Below, one piece after another: positions 49,533 to 58,250 of a DNA stretch of 64,000 nt. The stretch spans positions 2,108,001-2,172,000 of the forward strand of contig NZ_QCYK01000001.1 of assembly GCF_003071345.1 (NCBI RefSeq). The letters run 5' to 3'. Origin of the DNA: Chitinophaga parva (GTDB taxonomy: Bacteria; Bacteroidota; Bacteroidia; Chitinophagales; Chitinophagaceae). How positions within the stretch are numbered: position 1 is the stretch's first letter; each line of letters starts with the position of its first letter. Position numbers and translations under genes: made by a program. The notes beneath the pieces are model-generated. The model did no database searches. It was not told where the DNA came from and saw nothing but the letters and a program-made list of their open reading frames with translations.

Positions 49533-50489
49533 ATGAAACAATTCATTTCTGTATCGGATGTGCCCTCCGTCCCGCGCCTCGCGGACATAGCACTGGACTA
49601 TAAAAGCAATCCTTTCAAGGATAAAGGCCTGGGTGAAAACAAATCCATCGGCATGATCTTCCTGAATCCCAGCCTGCGCACCCGCCTGAGCACACAGGTA
49701 GCTGCGAAGAACCTGGGCATGGAGCCTATCGTTTTCAATATCGATAAGGAAGGCTGGGCCCTGGAAATGACCGACGGTGTTATCATGAACGGTAACACTT
49801 CCGAACACGTAAAAGAAGCCGCGGCAGTGATGGGGCAGTATTTCGATATTCTTGCCATCCGCACTTTCCCGGGGTTAAAAAATAAAGAAGAAGATTACAC
49901 GGAGAAATACATCAACCAGTTCATCAAGTATGCCGGCAAGCCGGTGGTAAGCCTGGAAAGCGCCACCCTGCACCCGCTGCAGAGCCTTACCGATGTGATC
50001 ACCATCCGTGAGCGCTGGAACCAGCCGCGTAAACCCAAGGTGGTAATGACATGGGCCCCGCACGTAAAAGCCCTGCCACAGGCGGTACCCAACTCTTTTG
50101 CAGAATGGATGAACGCCTGGGGTGAAGTGGACTTCACCATCACGCACCCGGAAGGGTATGAACTGGACCCGAAGTTCAGCGGCAACGCACACATTGAGCA
50201 CAACCAGGATAAAGCCCTGGAAGGCGCTGATTTTGTGTACGTGAAGAACTGGTCCAGCTACGAGGACTACGGCAAGATCGCCTGCACGGACCCTTCCTGG
50301 CAGTTTACCAATGCGAAGCTGCAGCATACCAATAATGCCAAGGTGATGCACTGCCTGCCGGTGCGCCGCAACGTAGTGATCGCGGATGAAGTACTGGACG
50401 GACCTAACTCCATCGTGATCCAGGAAGCGGGCAACCGGGTATGGGCTGCGCAAGCCGTATTGAGTGAAATTCTGAAACACGGAAAATAA
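49533..50489 (+). CDS. argF': N-acylornithine carbamoyltransferase (AOTCase/SOTCase family)
   Basis: Carbamoylates an N-acylated ornithine instead of free ornithine. The 318 residues align along their length with Bacteroides fragilis N-succinylornithine carbamoyltransferase and Xanthomonas N-acetylornithine carbamoyltransferase: carbamoyl-phosphate motif NPSLRTRLSTQ, ATLHPLQSLTDVITI, VVMTWAPHVKALPQAVPNSF, MHCLPVRRN. The residue that sets specificity in the two studied enzymes (Pro90 for succinyl, Glu92 for acetyl) is Ser90 here, in IMNGNTSEHV. The acyl group is therefore open. Its TAA overlaps the argB ATG (TAATG). The 212-nt gap before it is free of genes. Confidence 0.93.
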   Translation: MKQFISVSDVPSVPRLADIALDYKSNPFKDKGLGENKSIGMIFLNPSLRTRLSTQVAAKNLGMEPIVFNIDKEGWALEMTDGVIMNGNTSEHVKEAAAVMGQYFDILAIRTFPGLKNKEEDYTEKYINQFIKYAGKPVVSLESATLHPLQSLTDVITIRERWNQPRKPKVVMTWAPHVKALPQAVPNSFAEWMNAWGEVDFTITHPEGYELDPKFSGNAHIEHNQDKALEGADFVYVKNWSSYEDYGKIACTDPSWQFTNAKLQHTNNAKVMHCLPVRRNVVIADEVLDGPNSIVIQEAGNRVWAAQAVLSEILKHGK

Positions 50490-51277
50490 TGATCGATCTG
50501 TTTGTCATAAAAGTAGGCGGCAATGTGCTGGATAATCCTGCCTTGTTGCAGCAGTTCCTCGAGAATATTGCCACCATTCCCGGTAAGAAGATCCTGGTGC
50601 ACGGCGGCGGCAAGATCGCCACGCGCATAGGAGACCAGCTGGGTATTGTATCGAATTATATTAACGGCCGCCGTATTACCGATGCTGCCACCATTGACCT
50701 GGTGACCATGGTATACGGAGGCCTGGTAAACAAGCAACTGGTAGCACAGTTGCAAGCCCTGCATTGTAACGCCATCGGGATGACCGGAGCGGATGCCAAT
50801 ATCATCCCTGCCCGTAAGCGCCCCGTGAAAGAGATCGACTATGGTTTCGTGGGCGATATCACCACGGAAGCCCTGCACGTAAAGCCACTGCAATCCATGC
50901 TGGATGCGGGCCTTACGCCGGTATTTGCCCCACTCACGCACGACGGGAACGGGCAGATGCTCAACACCAATGCCGATACTATTGCAGCTTCCCTGGCCAT
51001 TGCGCTTTCTGCTTTTTACAAGGTGCGCCTGATCTACTGCTTTGAGAAAAAAGGCGTACTGCGCGATGCCAGCGATGATGATGCGGTGATCCACCTCATT
51101 AACCGGGAGATCTACCAGGATCTGCTTGAAAAGAAAATTCTCACAGACGGCATTTTACCTAAACTGGAAAATGCTTTTTCGGCCATTGAAAGCGGCGTTA
51201 CCGAAGTGCTCATTGGCCATGCCGATGATGTGTTACGTAACACCACCGGTGATGTGGCCGGCACTTTAATCTGCTGA
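50489..51277 (+). CDS. argB: N-acylglutamate kinase
   Basis: Amino-acid-kinase-family enzyme phosphorylating N-acylglutamate, second step of the pathway. 262 residues with VIKVGGNVLDNPALL (phosphate-binding Lys and Gly), ILVHGGGKIATRIGDQLG, MVYGGLVNKQLVAQL, GMTGADANIIPA, and NTNADTIAASLAIALSA, and the C-terminal catalytic Lys in GILPKLENAF. Translationally coupled to argF' by a one-base overlap and followed by argE after 3 nt. Confidence 0.95.
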   Translation: MIDLFVIKVGGNVLDNPALLQQFLENIATIPGKKILVHGGGKIATRIGDQLGIVSNYINGRRITDAATIDLVTMVYGGLVNKQLVAQLQALHCNAIGMTGADANIIPARKRPVKEIDYGFVGDITTEALHVKPLQSMLDAGLTPVFAPLTHDGNGQMLNTNADTIAASLAIALSAFYKVRLIYCFEKKGVLRDASDDDAVIHLINREIYQDLLEKKILTDGILPKLENAFSAIESGVTEVLIGHADDVLRNTTGDVAGTLIC

Positions 51278-51280
51278 CCT

Positions 51281-52345
51281 ATGTGGAATGAACAATTGTA
51301 TGCCGACGCAGTACAGCTGCTGCAGCAACTGATCCGGACGCCCTCCATCAGCCGGGAAGAGCAAGGCACTGCCGCGGTGCTGGGCGCTTTCCTGCAGGCC
51401 CATGGCATCCCGTTCCAGCAACACCTGAACAATGTGTGGGCAAAGAATAAATACTTTGACCCGGCCAAGCCGACGATCTTATTCAACTCCCATCACGATA
51501 CCGTAAAGCCTAATCCCCAGTACACCCGCGACCCGTTTGACGGGGTGATAGAGGGCGACAAGCTTTATGGCCTGGGCAGTAATGATGCGGGCGGCTGCGT
51601 GGTAAGCCTGGTGGCTGCTTTCCGGCATTTCTACGCGCAGGAGGATCTAAAATATAATATCATCGTGGCCATTACGGCCGAGGAGGAGATCAGTGGCGTT
51701 AATGGCATCGAAAGCATCCTGGATCAATTGCCCCCGCTGGAACTGGCCATCGTGGGTGAGCCTACACTGACGCAGCTGGCGGTAGCGGAAAAGGGGCTGA
51801 TGGTGCTCGATTGCATCAGTCATGGACGTGCGGGCCATGCGGCGCGCGAGGAAGGGGAAAACGCGCTGTACAAGGCGCTGCCAGACATCCAGTGGTTTAA
51901 GGATTACCGTTTTGACAAGGTGTCGCCAGTGCTGGGACCTGTGAAGATGAGCGTTACCGTGATCAATACTTCCAACAAGGCCCACAACGTGGTGCCTGCT
52001 GATTGCAGCTTCGTGGTGGATGTGCGTGTTACTGAAATGTACACGCTGGAAGAAGTGCTGGATACAGTGCTGGCAAATGTGCAATGCGAGGTGAAGCCAA
52101 GATCTATCCGGATGCGCCCTTCGGGCATTCCGTTGGAACACCCGCTGGTAAAGGCCGGTATAGCGATGGGCAAAACCTGCTATGGCTCGCCTACCACGTC
52201 GGACCAGGCGCTCATCCCGCACACCTCCATCAAAATAGGCCCCGGGGATTCTGCCCGCTCGCACACGGCGGATGAATTCATCTACCTGCATGAGATTAGA
52301 GACGGGATTGACACTTACATCCGCCTGGTGACCGCCATCCAGTGA
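51281..52345 (+). CDS. argE: M20-family N-acyl-citrulline/ornithine deacylase
   Basis: Zinc-dependent amidohydrolase, 354 residues, expected to remove the acyl group from N-acylcitrulline (the product of ArgF') to give citrulline for ArgG. Metal-binding motifs: FNSHHDTVKPN, LYGLGSNDAGGCVVSLV, AITAEEEISGVNG with the catalytic Glu, and VGEPT. The dimerisation domain follows (about 170-280), and the last ligand lies in ARSHTADEFI. In the classical pathway the same family acts on acetylornithine; here the position between argB and argH with an ArgF' enzyme favours acylcitrulline. Confidence 0.9.
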   Translation: MWNEQLYADAVQLLQQLIRTPSISREEQGTAAVLGAFLQAHGIPFQQHLNNVWAKNKYFDPAKPTILFNSHHDTVKPNPQYTRDPFDGVIEGDKLYGLGSNDAGGCVVSLVAAFRHFYAQEDLKYNIIVAITAEEEISGVNGIESILDQLPPLELAIVGEPTLTQLAVAEKGLMVLDCISHGRAGHAAREEGENALYKALPDIQWFKDYRFDKVSPVLGPVKMSVTVINTSNKAHNVVPADCSFVVDVRVTEMYTLEEVLDTVLANVQCEVKPRSIRMRPSGIPLEHPLVKAGIAMGKTCYGSPTTSDQALIPHTSIKIGPGDSARSHTADEFIYLHEIRDGIDTYIRLVTAIQ

Positions 52346-52407
52346 TAAACAGTCCTGTGCCGGTTTGTGAGCCGGCAATGAGATTTTTTCCTGTAAAAGC
52401 ATGATCC

Positions 52408-52989
52408 ATGGATTTTAATATTACACTTGAAAATAACCCTGTACGCCTGCAGCCGCTACAACCGGAGGACCTGGCAGTATTAAAACCGGTAGCCCTGCAA
52501 CCGGAGCTGTGGAAGGTGGCGCTCTTTGCTATCAACAACGAAGCAGACCTGCAGCGGTACCTGGAAAAGGCAGCGCGGGAGCGGGAGCAAAAGGTGGCTA
52601 TCCCTTTCCTGGTCTTTGACAAGCAGGAGAACCGTGTAGCCGGCAGCACCCGCTTCATGGCCATAGACCTGGCCAACAAGCGCGCGGAAATTGGGTCTAC
52701 CTGGATAGATCCTGCCCTGCAAGGCACCGGTTTAAACAAGGCGATGAAGTATGCCATGCTGCAATACGCATTTGAAACAGCTGGCCTCAACCGCGTGGAG
52801 CTGAAAACAGACGCCCGCAACCAGCTTTCCCAGCATGCCATGCGTAGCATAGGCGCGCAGTATGAAGGTACCTTACGCCAGCATGCCATCACCAGCAGCG
52901 GTTTTGTGCGCGACACAGTTTATTTCAGCATCCTGGCTGCGGAATGGCCGGAGGTGAAACAACGGGTGTTTGCGAAGTATAATTTTTAG
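52408..52989 (+). CDS. GNAT-family N-acetyltransferase (RimJ/RimL-like) inside the arginine operon
   Basis: A 193-residue acetyltransferase of the RimJ/RimL/SpeG-like branch: RLQPLQPEDLAVLKPVA near the start, NRVAGSTRFMAIDLANKRAE, IGSTWIDPALQGTGLNKAMK (acetyl-CoA loop QGTGLN), and LNRVELKTDARNQLSQHAMR with GAQYEGTLRQH. Lies between argE and argH on the same strand, with gaps of 62 and 23 nt. Its substrate is unknown. It might be a second acyl donor step, a detoxifying enzyme for a pathway intermediate, or an unrelated passenger. Confidence 0.85.
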   Translation: MDFNITLENNPVRLQPLQPEDLAVLKPVALQPELWKVALFAINNEADLQRYLEKAAREREQKVAIPFLVFDKQENRVAGSTRFMAIDLANKRAEIGSTWIDPALQGTGLNKAMKYAMLQYAFETAGLNRVELKTDARNQLSQHAMRSIGAQYEGTLRQHAITSSGFVRDTVYFSILAAEWPEVKQRVFAKYNF

Positions 52990-53012
52990 TTAGAAGATCA
53001 AACTCCGATCAT

Positions 53013-54347
53013 ATGAAACTTTGGCAAAAAGATAAAACAGCACTTGCATCAGTGGAGAAATTCACTGTAGGCAAGGACCGTGAAATGGATGCTTACCTGG
53101 CGCCCTTTGATGTACTAGGCTCCATGGCACACATTACGATGCTGGAAAGCATTGGCCTGCTCACCGCTGATGAACTGGCCACGCTGAAAAAAGAACTGCG
53201 CAATATCTACCAAGAGATAGCATCAGGCCAGTTCAAACTGGCTGACGACGTGGAAGACATCCATTCCCAGGTAGAACTGCTGCTTACGCAACGCCTGGGT
53301 GAAGTAGGTAAAAAGATCCACTCCGGCCGCTCCCGCAACGACCAGGTGCTGGTAGACCTGAAACTGTACCTGCGTTACGAGATAGAACAGATCGTAGCGG
53401 AAGCACAGCAAACCTTTGACCTGCTGCAAACCCTGAGTGAACAGCACAAGGACGTACTGCTACCCGGTTACACACACCTGCAGGTGGCTATGCCTTCCTC
53501 TTTTGGCTTATGGTTTGGCGCCTATGCGGAAGCGCTCGTGGATGACCTTACCGTGCTGCACAGCGCTTACCAGGTAGTGAACAAAAATCCCCTGGGCTCT
53601 GCCGCAGGCTATGGTTCTTCCTTCCCGCTGAACCGCACCATGACCACCAACCTGCTGGGCTTTGAAACCCTGAACTACAACGTGGTGTACGCGCAGATGG
53701 GCCGCGGTAAAACAGAAAAGATCGTAGCCTTTGCCCTGGGTAACCTGGGGGCTACCCTGGCTAAAATGTCCATGGACGCTACTTTGTTCATGAACCAGAA
53801 CTTCGGGTTCATCAGCTTCCCCGATGAATTGACTACGGGCTCCAGCATCATGCCGCACAAAAAGAATCCTGACGTATGGGAGCTGATCCGCTCACACGGC
53901 AATAAACTGCAGGCATTGCCCAATGAAATAGCCATGATGATCACCAACCTGCCCAGTGGTTATCACCGCGATCTGCAATTGCTGAAAGAAAATCTTTTTC
54001 CGGCTTTTCAAACGCTGAAAGATTGTTTCCAGATGGTCCGTCTCATGCTGGAGAATATCCGCGTGAAAACCGATATCCTGAAAGACGAAAAATATAAATA
54101 CCTGTTCAGCGTAGAAGTTGTGAACAAGTTGGCCCTGCAAGGCGTGCCCTTCCGCGAGGCTTACAAGCAGGTGGGTATGGACATTGAAAAGGGTACTTTC
54201 CAGCCAGATACACACGTGCAGCATACGCACGAGGGTAGCATTGGCCACCTCAACACCGCAGAGATCAAGCAACTCATGCACCAAGTAGTAGCTGCCTTCC
54301 TCTTCCGCGATGTACACGAGGCGTTTGCCAGGTTGTTGGAAGATTAA
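53013..54347 (+). CDS. argH: Argininosuccinate lyase
   Basis: Splits argininosuccinate into arginine and fumarate, last step of the pathway. 444 residues with the lyase superfamily blocks: EDIHSQVELLLTQRLGEVGK, HSGRSRNDQVLVDLKLYLR, PGYTHLQVAMPSSFGLWFG, and the signature GSSIMPHKKNPDVWELIRSH with the catalytic Ser loop. Ends the operon; a terminator lies about 80 nt downstream. Confidence 0.96.
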   Translation: MKLWQKDKTALASVEKFTVGKDREMDAYLAPFDVLGSMAHITMLESIGLLTADELATLKKELRNIYQEIASGQFKLADDVEDIHSQVELLLTQRLGEVGKKIHSGRSRNDQVLVDLKLYLRYEIEQIVAEAQQTFDLLQTLSEQHKDVLLPGYTHLQVAMPSSFGLWFGAYAEALVDDLTVLHSAYQVVNKNPLGSAAGYGSSFPLNRTMTTNLLGFETLNYNVVYAQMGRGKTEKIVAFALGNLGATLAKMSMDATLFMNQNFGFISFPDELTTGSSIMPHKKNPDVWELIRSHGNKLQALPNEIAMMITNLPSGYHRDLQLLKENLFPAFQTLKDCFQMVRLMLENIRVKTDILKDEKYKYLFSVEVVNKLALQGVPFREAYKQVGMDIEKGTFQPDTHVQHTHEGSIGHLNTAEIKQLMHQVVAAFLFRDVHEAFARLLED

Positions 54348-54424
54348 ATGATGCAGTCATGGGCGGTAAGGCCCGGTCATGCATTTCCGGTTTTGAAGAA
54401 GAAAGGTTTGTAAATACTGAAAAG

Positions 54425-54452
54425 GCCTGCCGCTCCCTGTGGCGGGCTTTTT
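54425..54452 (+). terminator. Terminator of the arginine operon
   Basis: Stem GCCTGCC (54425-54431) with GGCGGGC (54441-54447), one T-G pair, then TTTTT. Confidence 0.78.
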
Positions 54453-54625
54453 CATTTGTTCCCGTTCTACACATGACAAGCGCTTGCTAATGGTAGGAGC
54501 AGCAAGCGCCGCATGCATAGCTTTGGGGAACTTGATCATCGTTTGCCATTCGAACTATTCAAATGTAAATGGATGTCCTGAATTAATTGCTAAAAAAATT
54601 AGCATTAACAAGAAATTTACATTCA

Positions 54626-54654
54626 CAAAAAAAGCCACTGCATAAGGCAGCGGC
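54626..54654 (-). terminator. Terminator of the TonB receptor gene
   Basis: Minus-strand stem GCCGCTGC/GCAGTGGC (arms 54647-54654 and 54634-54641), five-base loop, then seven U; 28 nt past the stop. Confidence 0.86.
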
Positions 54655-54681
54655 TTTCTAATTGCATGATCCCGTAATATC

Positions 54682-57063
54682 CTAGAAGGCAAGATGCACA
54701 CCCGCCATTACGTTGAAACCCGCCATGGGAGCGTAATAATTGTCGGCCGCAATCTTCCCGTCTGCAATGTATGCATAGGTAGAACCACTGGGCTCATACA
54801 GGCGGTTGAAAAGGTTATTGAGCATCAGCTGCAGCCCTACTTCCTTGAACAGGCGTTGCGGCACCGTATAGTTAAAACGCAGGTTGCTCACAAAATAATC
54901 ATTGAGCTTTGTATTGGCATCCCGGGCAGAAGTATTGTCCATATACTGGCGGCTCACATATTTCCCAATCCAATCTATTTCAAGTCGCGGCAAAGGCTTT
55001 GCAGTAACCGTGTAACCCGTCACCAACCAGGGAGAGAAGGCTATGTCCGTATTGCGGTACTGCCTGGCGGTCTGGCTGCCATCATCATAATTATCAATGA
55101 AAGCGGTGAATTCCCTGATCTTATTACGTGACAATGCTGCATTGGCGGCGATGGAAAACACAGCACCTAACTGCGCGCTGCCCTGCAATTCCACGCCTGC
55201 GCGGTAGCTTTTCGGGATATTGATGCGGGTGTATGCACCCACTTCATTAAGCCGGCCGGTTTGCACCAACTGGTCTTTATAGTTCATATAAAATAAGTTG
55301 CCCTGGAAGCTGTAACGCTGTGTGCGTAAGGAATAGCCGGCTTCCACATCCGTGAGTTTTTCCGGGCGGGCAATGTTTTTTACATTGTTTTCATAATCAT
55401 CCCGGTTGGGCTCATGGTTGCTGAGCGCCACGGAAGCAAACACGTTGCTTTGTGTATTAATGTTGTAAGTGAAGCCCAGCTTGGGATTGAAGAAGTTGTA
55501 CTTGTTGTGCTGCACGAGGTCCGGCAGGTCGTCAAAACCAAGGATGTCGTATTTCACATAGCGGTACTGCAGGTCCAGGAACCCGTGTAACCGGCCTACC
55601 AGCCTGGCATCACCCTTCCAGTATACATTCAGGTCTGTCTTATGCGCAAAGTTGTCGTAGTAGGTATGTTCGTTATCCAGTCCACCATTTTGCGCCCAGT
55701 TCACCAGGCCATAATGTTGGCCGTCATACTTTGTAAAGCCGCCACCCAGGCTCCAGTTGAAGCGGTTGCCGGTATTATTTAACGAAAAGATACCGCCATA
55801 AAAATAGTTGTCCAGCCAGAGCTGGCGCACCAGGTCCGTGGTATCCACCGTGGTGGTGCCATACACGGGCGCGGTAATGCCATAGTCTGCATAGGCCTGG
55901 CCCGCTTTGTACTCTTCGTAATAACCACGGCCACGGGTGAGGAAGCCCGCCACGTTGAAGTTCCAGTGATCGTTGATAGACTGGTTCAGGAATAACTGGT
56001 AGTAGTCCTGCTGATAATTATCTGTTTGGTTGTTATAAGGTGTTCCCGGTTTTTCCATGCCTTCGAGGTTCAGCGTACGGTGGGTGGACAGGGAGTCTTC
56101 CGGTACGCCATACCAGGCCTGGTAGGTCTTTTCCTTGCCAGACAGGATGTTGAAACGGATAGCCGTTTTCTTTGAAATATAGGCAGCAGAAGTGTAGAAT
56201 GATTTCAGGTCGGAGGTGGCGCGGTCTATGTAGCCGTTAGAGGTGATCATAGACAGGCGGGTATCGATGGTGAAGTGATCGTTGATAAGGCCGGAACCTG
56301 CTTTCACCGTGTGCTTCCAGGTATTGAACGAGCCATAACTGTTGTCGGTTTCCGCGTAGGCCTTATCTCTGAGTTCGTTAGTACTGATATTAAGCGTAGC
56401 GCCAAAAGCACCGGGGCCATTGGTAGAAGTGCCTACACCGCGCTGGATCTGTATGCTGCTGGTGGAAGATGCAAGGTCCGGCAGGTCTACAAAGTAGGCG
56501 CCCTGGCCTTCGGCATCATTTACGGGAATACCGTTCAATGTAACATTGATACGGGTAATATCAGAGCCGCGGATGCGTAATCCCGTATAGCCCACGCCGT
56601 TACCCGCGTCGGAGTTAATGACCACGCTGGTTTCCTGGCCCAGGAGGAAGGGGAGGTCCTGGCCCACGTTTTGTTTTTTGATATCATCTGCATTGACCAT
56701 GGAAGTCACGAAAGGCGCGTTCTTGCCGGCTCTCAGGCTGGAGATCTCCACCGGGGAAACGAAGAGGCCTTTTTCTTCCAGGGTAATGTCGATGCTGGTA
56801 TTGGATTGCAAGGAGATGGCCTGTGCATGGGGGGCGTAGCCGAGGTAGGTAGCGCGCAGGGTATAATTCCCTTTCGGTACAGAGAGGCGGTAGTGGCCGG
56901 CGGCATCGGTATACACGCCGCTTACCTGGCGGGATTGAAGACTTACGCTCACGCCTTCCAGCGGGCGGTGGTGCACGTTGTCCGTGATCGTTCCGGTGAC
57001 GATGGTTTGCGCGCTGAGGGGCAGGGATATACCTGTGAACAGCAGCAGCATCCAGTGTTTCAT
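54682..57063 (-). CDS. TonB-dependent receptor, probable thiamin transporter
   Basis: Outer-membrane active transporter of 793 residues from the ATG at 57063, where a signal peptide starts (MKHWMLLLFTGISLPLSA); the frame is open nine codons further. Residues about 20-105 are a CarboxypepD_reg-like domain (TGTITDNVHHRPLEGVSVSL, YTLRATYLGY). The plug runs from about 115 (NAPFVTSMVNADDIKKQNVG, GLRIRGSDITRINVTLNGIP, IQIQRGVGTSTNGPGAFG). The barrel fills the rest and ends in AGVHLAF. A TPP riboswitch in its leader ties it to thiamin; Bacteroidota are known to have riboswitch-controlled outer-membrane thiamin receptors. It is monocistronic. Confidence 0.93.
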   Translation of the reverse strand: MKHWMLLLFTGISLPLSAQTIVTGTITDNVHHRPLEGVSVSLQSRQVSGVYTDAAGHYRLSVPKGNYTLRATYLGYAPHAQAISLQSNTSIDITLEEKGLFVSPVEISSLRAGKNAPFVTSMVNADDIKKQNVGQDLPFLLGQETSVVINSDAGNGVGYTGLRIRGSDITRINVTLNGIPVNDAEGQGAYFVDLPDLASSTSSIQIQRGVGTSTNGPGAFGATLNISTNELRDKAYAETDNSYGSFNTWKHTVKAGSGLINDHFTIDTRLSMITSNGYIDRATSDLKSFYTSAAYISKKTAIRFNILSGKEKTYQAWYGVPEDSLSTHRTLNLEGMEKPGTPYNNQTDNYQQDYYQLFLNQSINDHWNFNVAGFLTRGRGYYEEYKAGQAYADYGITAPVYGTTTVDTTDLVRQLWLDNYFYGGIFSLNNTGNRFNWSLGGGFTKYDGQHYGLVNWAQNGGLDNEHTYYDNFAHKTDLNVYWKGDARLVGRLHGFLDLQYRYVKYDILGFDDLPDLVQHNKYNFFNPKLGFTYNINTQSNVFASVALSNHEPNRDDYENNVKNIARPEKLTDVEAGYSLRTQRYSFQGNLFYMNYKDQLVQTGRLNEVGAYTRINIPKSYRAGVELQGSAQLGAVFSIAANAALSRNKIREFTAFIDNYDDGSQTARQYRNTDIAFSPWLVTGYTVTAKPLPRLEIDWIGKYVSRQYMDNTSARDANTKLNDYFVSNLRFNYTVPQRLFKEVGLQLMLNNLFNRLYEPSGSTYAYIADGKIAADNYYAPMAGFNVMAGVHLAF

Positions 57064-57119
57064 GAATTTGTCCTGTTTTAAAATGGTCAATCAAATCACC
57101 CGGCCGGCCATAGTACGGG

Positions 57120-57140
57120 GTTTGCCGCATGCAGGCAAAC
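57120..57140 (-). promoter_or_regulatory. Hairpin between riboswitch and receptor gene, possible expression platform
   Basis: GTTTGCC/GGCAAAC, 7 bp with a 7-base loop, about 60 nt before the ATG. No T-run follows, so any effect would be on translation or through alternative pairing. Confidence 0.4.
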
Positions 57141-57189
57141 GCGCGGTGGAGGCGCGGCAGGTTTGGTCCAATAACAGGTAAGGAAATGA

Positions 57190-57272
57190 TCGCTTACCTT
57201 TCCTAAACAGCATTACCTGGTCAGGTTCACGGGTTTGATCTCAGCCTGAAAGTAAGGCACCCCGAGGTGAAA
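57190..57272 (-). promoter_or_regulatory. TPP riboswitch (THI element)
   Basis: Read on the minus strand the conserved thi-box words occur in order: GGGGTGCC (57263-57256), GGCTGAGA (57246-57239), GAACCTGACCAGGT (57228-57215), and GGTAATGCTG ending near 57208. This is the full TPP-sensing core. A 7-bp repeat AGGTAAG/CTTACCT (57176-57182, 57193-57199) borders it. Control of the downstream receptor by thiamin pyrophosphate follows from knowledge of this element. Confidence 0.95.
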
Positions 57273-57314
57273 CTGTATGTTAGATGAATAGCGTTGGCTA
57301 CCAGTTTCCAGTTG

Positions 57315-57322
57315 CAAATGTA
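57315..57322 (-). promoter_or_regulatory. -7 promoter box of the riboswitch transcript
   Basis: TACATTTG on the minus strand matches TAnnTTTG and would start transcription near 57308, about 40 nt before the aptamer core. Confidence 0.6.
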
Positions 57323-57462
57323 ACCTGCATTTTAACAATCCCCAGAAAAATTTTTTGGTTTGCTAAGAATTTTAGCTAATTTAGACTTCTCCGGATGCAT
57401 AACCTCGCTATACTTTTTTGTTAACTCGGAATCGTTAACCTTAATATTTTAAACCAAGTCTT

Positions 57463-57849
57463 ATGATTAAACTACAGATGATCGGCCATCTTGGGAAAGA
57501 TGCGCTCAAAGGTCAGGTGAATGGAAAATCCGTTTTGAATTTCAATGTAGCCCATTCGGAAAAGTACAAGAACATCCAAGGCCAGGAAGTGGAGCGTACC
57601 ACCTGGGTGGAGTGTTCTTACTGGGAGCGGGAAGCGCTGGGCCCCTACCTGCGGAAAGGTGTGCAGGTGTTTATTGAGGGCCAGCCCTACCTGGACCAGT
57701 ATGTCAACAAGAAGGGCGAAACGGCCACCACATTGCGTATGCGGGTTACGAACCTGCAGTTGCTAGGTAAACGGGATGCCACGGCACCTCTTACACCGGA
57801 GCCGGTGTCTGCGGAGGAAGCTGAAGCCGCGGCGGATATGCCGTTTTAG
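57463..57849 (+). CDS. ssb: Single-stranded DNA-binding protein
   Basis: OB-fold protein of 128 residues. The start IKLQMIGHLGKDALKGQVNG, the strand VLNFNVAHSEKY, the segment TTWVECSYWEREA, and GVQVFIEGQPYLDQYVNKKG are typical of bacterial SSB. The short acidic tail ends in ADMPF, the conserved partner-binding tip. At 128 residues it is shorter than E. coli SSB (178) but normal for accessory Bacteroidota SSBs; a second, longer SSB elsewhere is likely. Own terminator 60 nt downstream. Confidence 0.92.
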   Translation: MIKLQMIGHLGKDALKGQVNGKSVLNFNVAHSEKYKNIQGQEVERTTWVECSYWEREALGPYLRKGVQVFIEGQPYLDQYVNKKGETATTLRMRVTNLQLLGKRDATAPLTPEPVSAEEAEAAADMPF

Positions 57850-57909
57850 GTAATGCTGGTAGTTTTTCGAGGCACTGTTAGCATGCAATTTTTTCTAAAC
57901 CGCGATAGG

Positions 57910-57939
57910 GCTGCACGTTTCCGGAGCGTGCAGCTTTTT
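57910..57939 (+). terminator. Terminator of ssb
   Basis: Perfect 8-bp stem GCTGCACG/CGTGCAGC with a 9-base loop, then TTTTT. Confidence 0.88.
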
Positions 57940-58029
57940 GTAGATAGAGGTGTTGCTGGCGGTTTCAGTCTACAGCTGTTTGGTGTGGGTAAACATGGAA
58001 GCGGTGAATTGTTTTTTAGATAATGCTAG

Positions 58030-58215
58030 GATGTGAACATTTTTTGCCGGCTGGAAGCCTTTGTTTTACGCAATTTTTGAACGGGCGTTTTTTTGTTGGC
58101 TGGAAGGTTTCTTTTCAGGCAATTTTAGGCTGGAAGCATTTTTTTGTCTGTTGGAAACGCTTGTTTTTAAGCGCGTTCTGGAACGCGCGTATCTTTTTGC
58201 TGGCTGAAAGCGTTT
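58030..58215. repeat. Degenerate TTTTTG-GGCTGGAAGC repeats
   Basis: Related units occur around 58047 (GCCGGCTGGAAGCC), 58098 (GTTGGCTGGAAGG), 58127 (AGGCTGGAAGC), 58151 (GTTGGAAACGC) and 58198 (GCTGGCTGAAAGC), each next to a run of five to seven T. Spacing is 25-50 bp. Confidence 0.65.
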
Positions 58216-58250
58216 GCCAGTGCGGATCTTACAAAATTTTGAAAATTAAA

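Larger units (their letters stand above)
54348..54681. other. Convergent intergenic region between argH and the TonB receptor
   Basis: Holds a terminator for each strand. Between them is a perfect 9-bp inverted repeat GCGCTTGCT/AGCAAGCGC (54480-54488, 54501-54509) without a T-run. A GTG/ATG-type short frame across it shows no gene-like features. Confidence 0.5.
57850..58250. other. Intergenic region with terminator and degenerate repeats
   Basis: After the ssb terminator the stretch 58030-58215 is built from about five imperfect units around GGCTGGAAGC flanked by T-runs. A frame starting at 58023 crosses it, but its composition reflects the repeats rather than a protein. Confidence 0.55.

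Noticed and set aside
54439..54645. 68-codon frame between argH and the TonB receptor
   Set aside because: It begins within one terminator, runs across an inverted repeat and ends at the opposite terminator.
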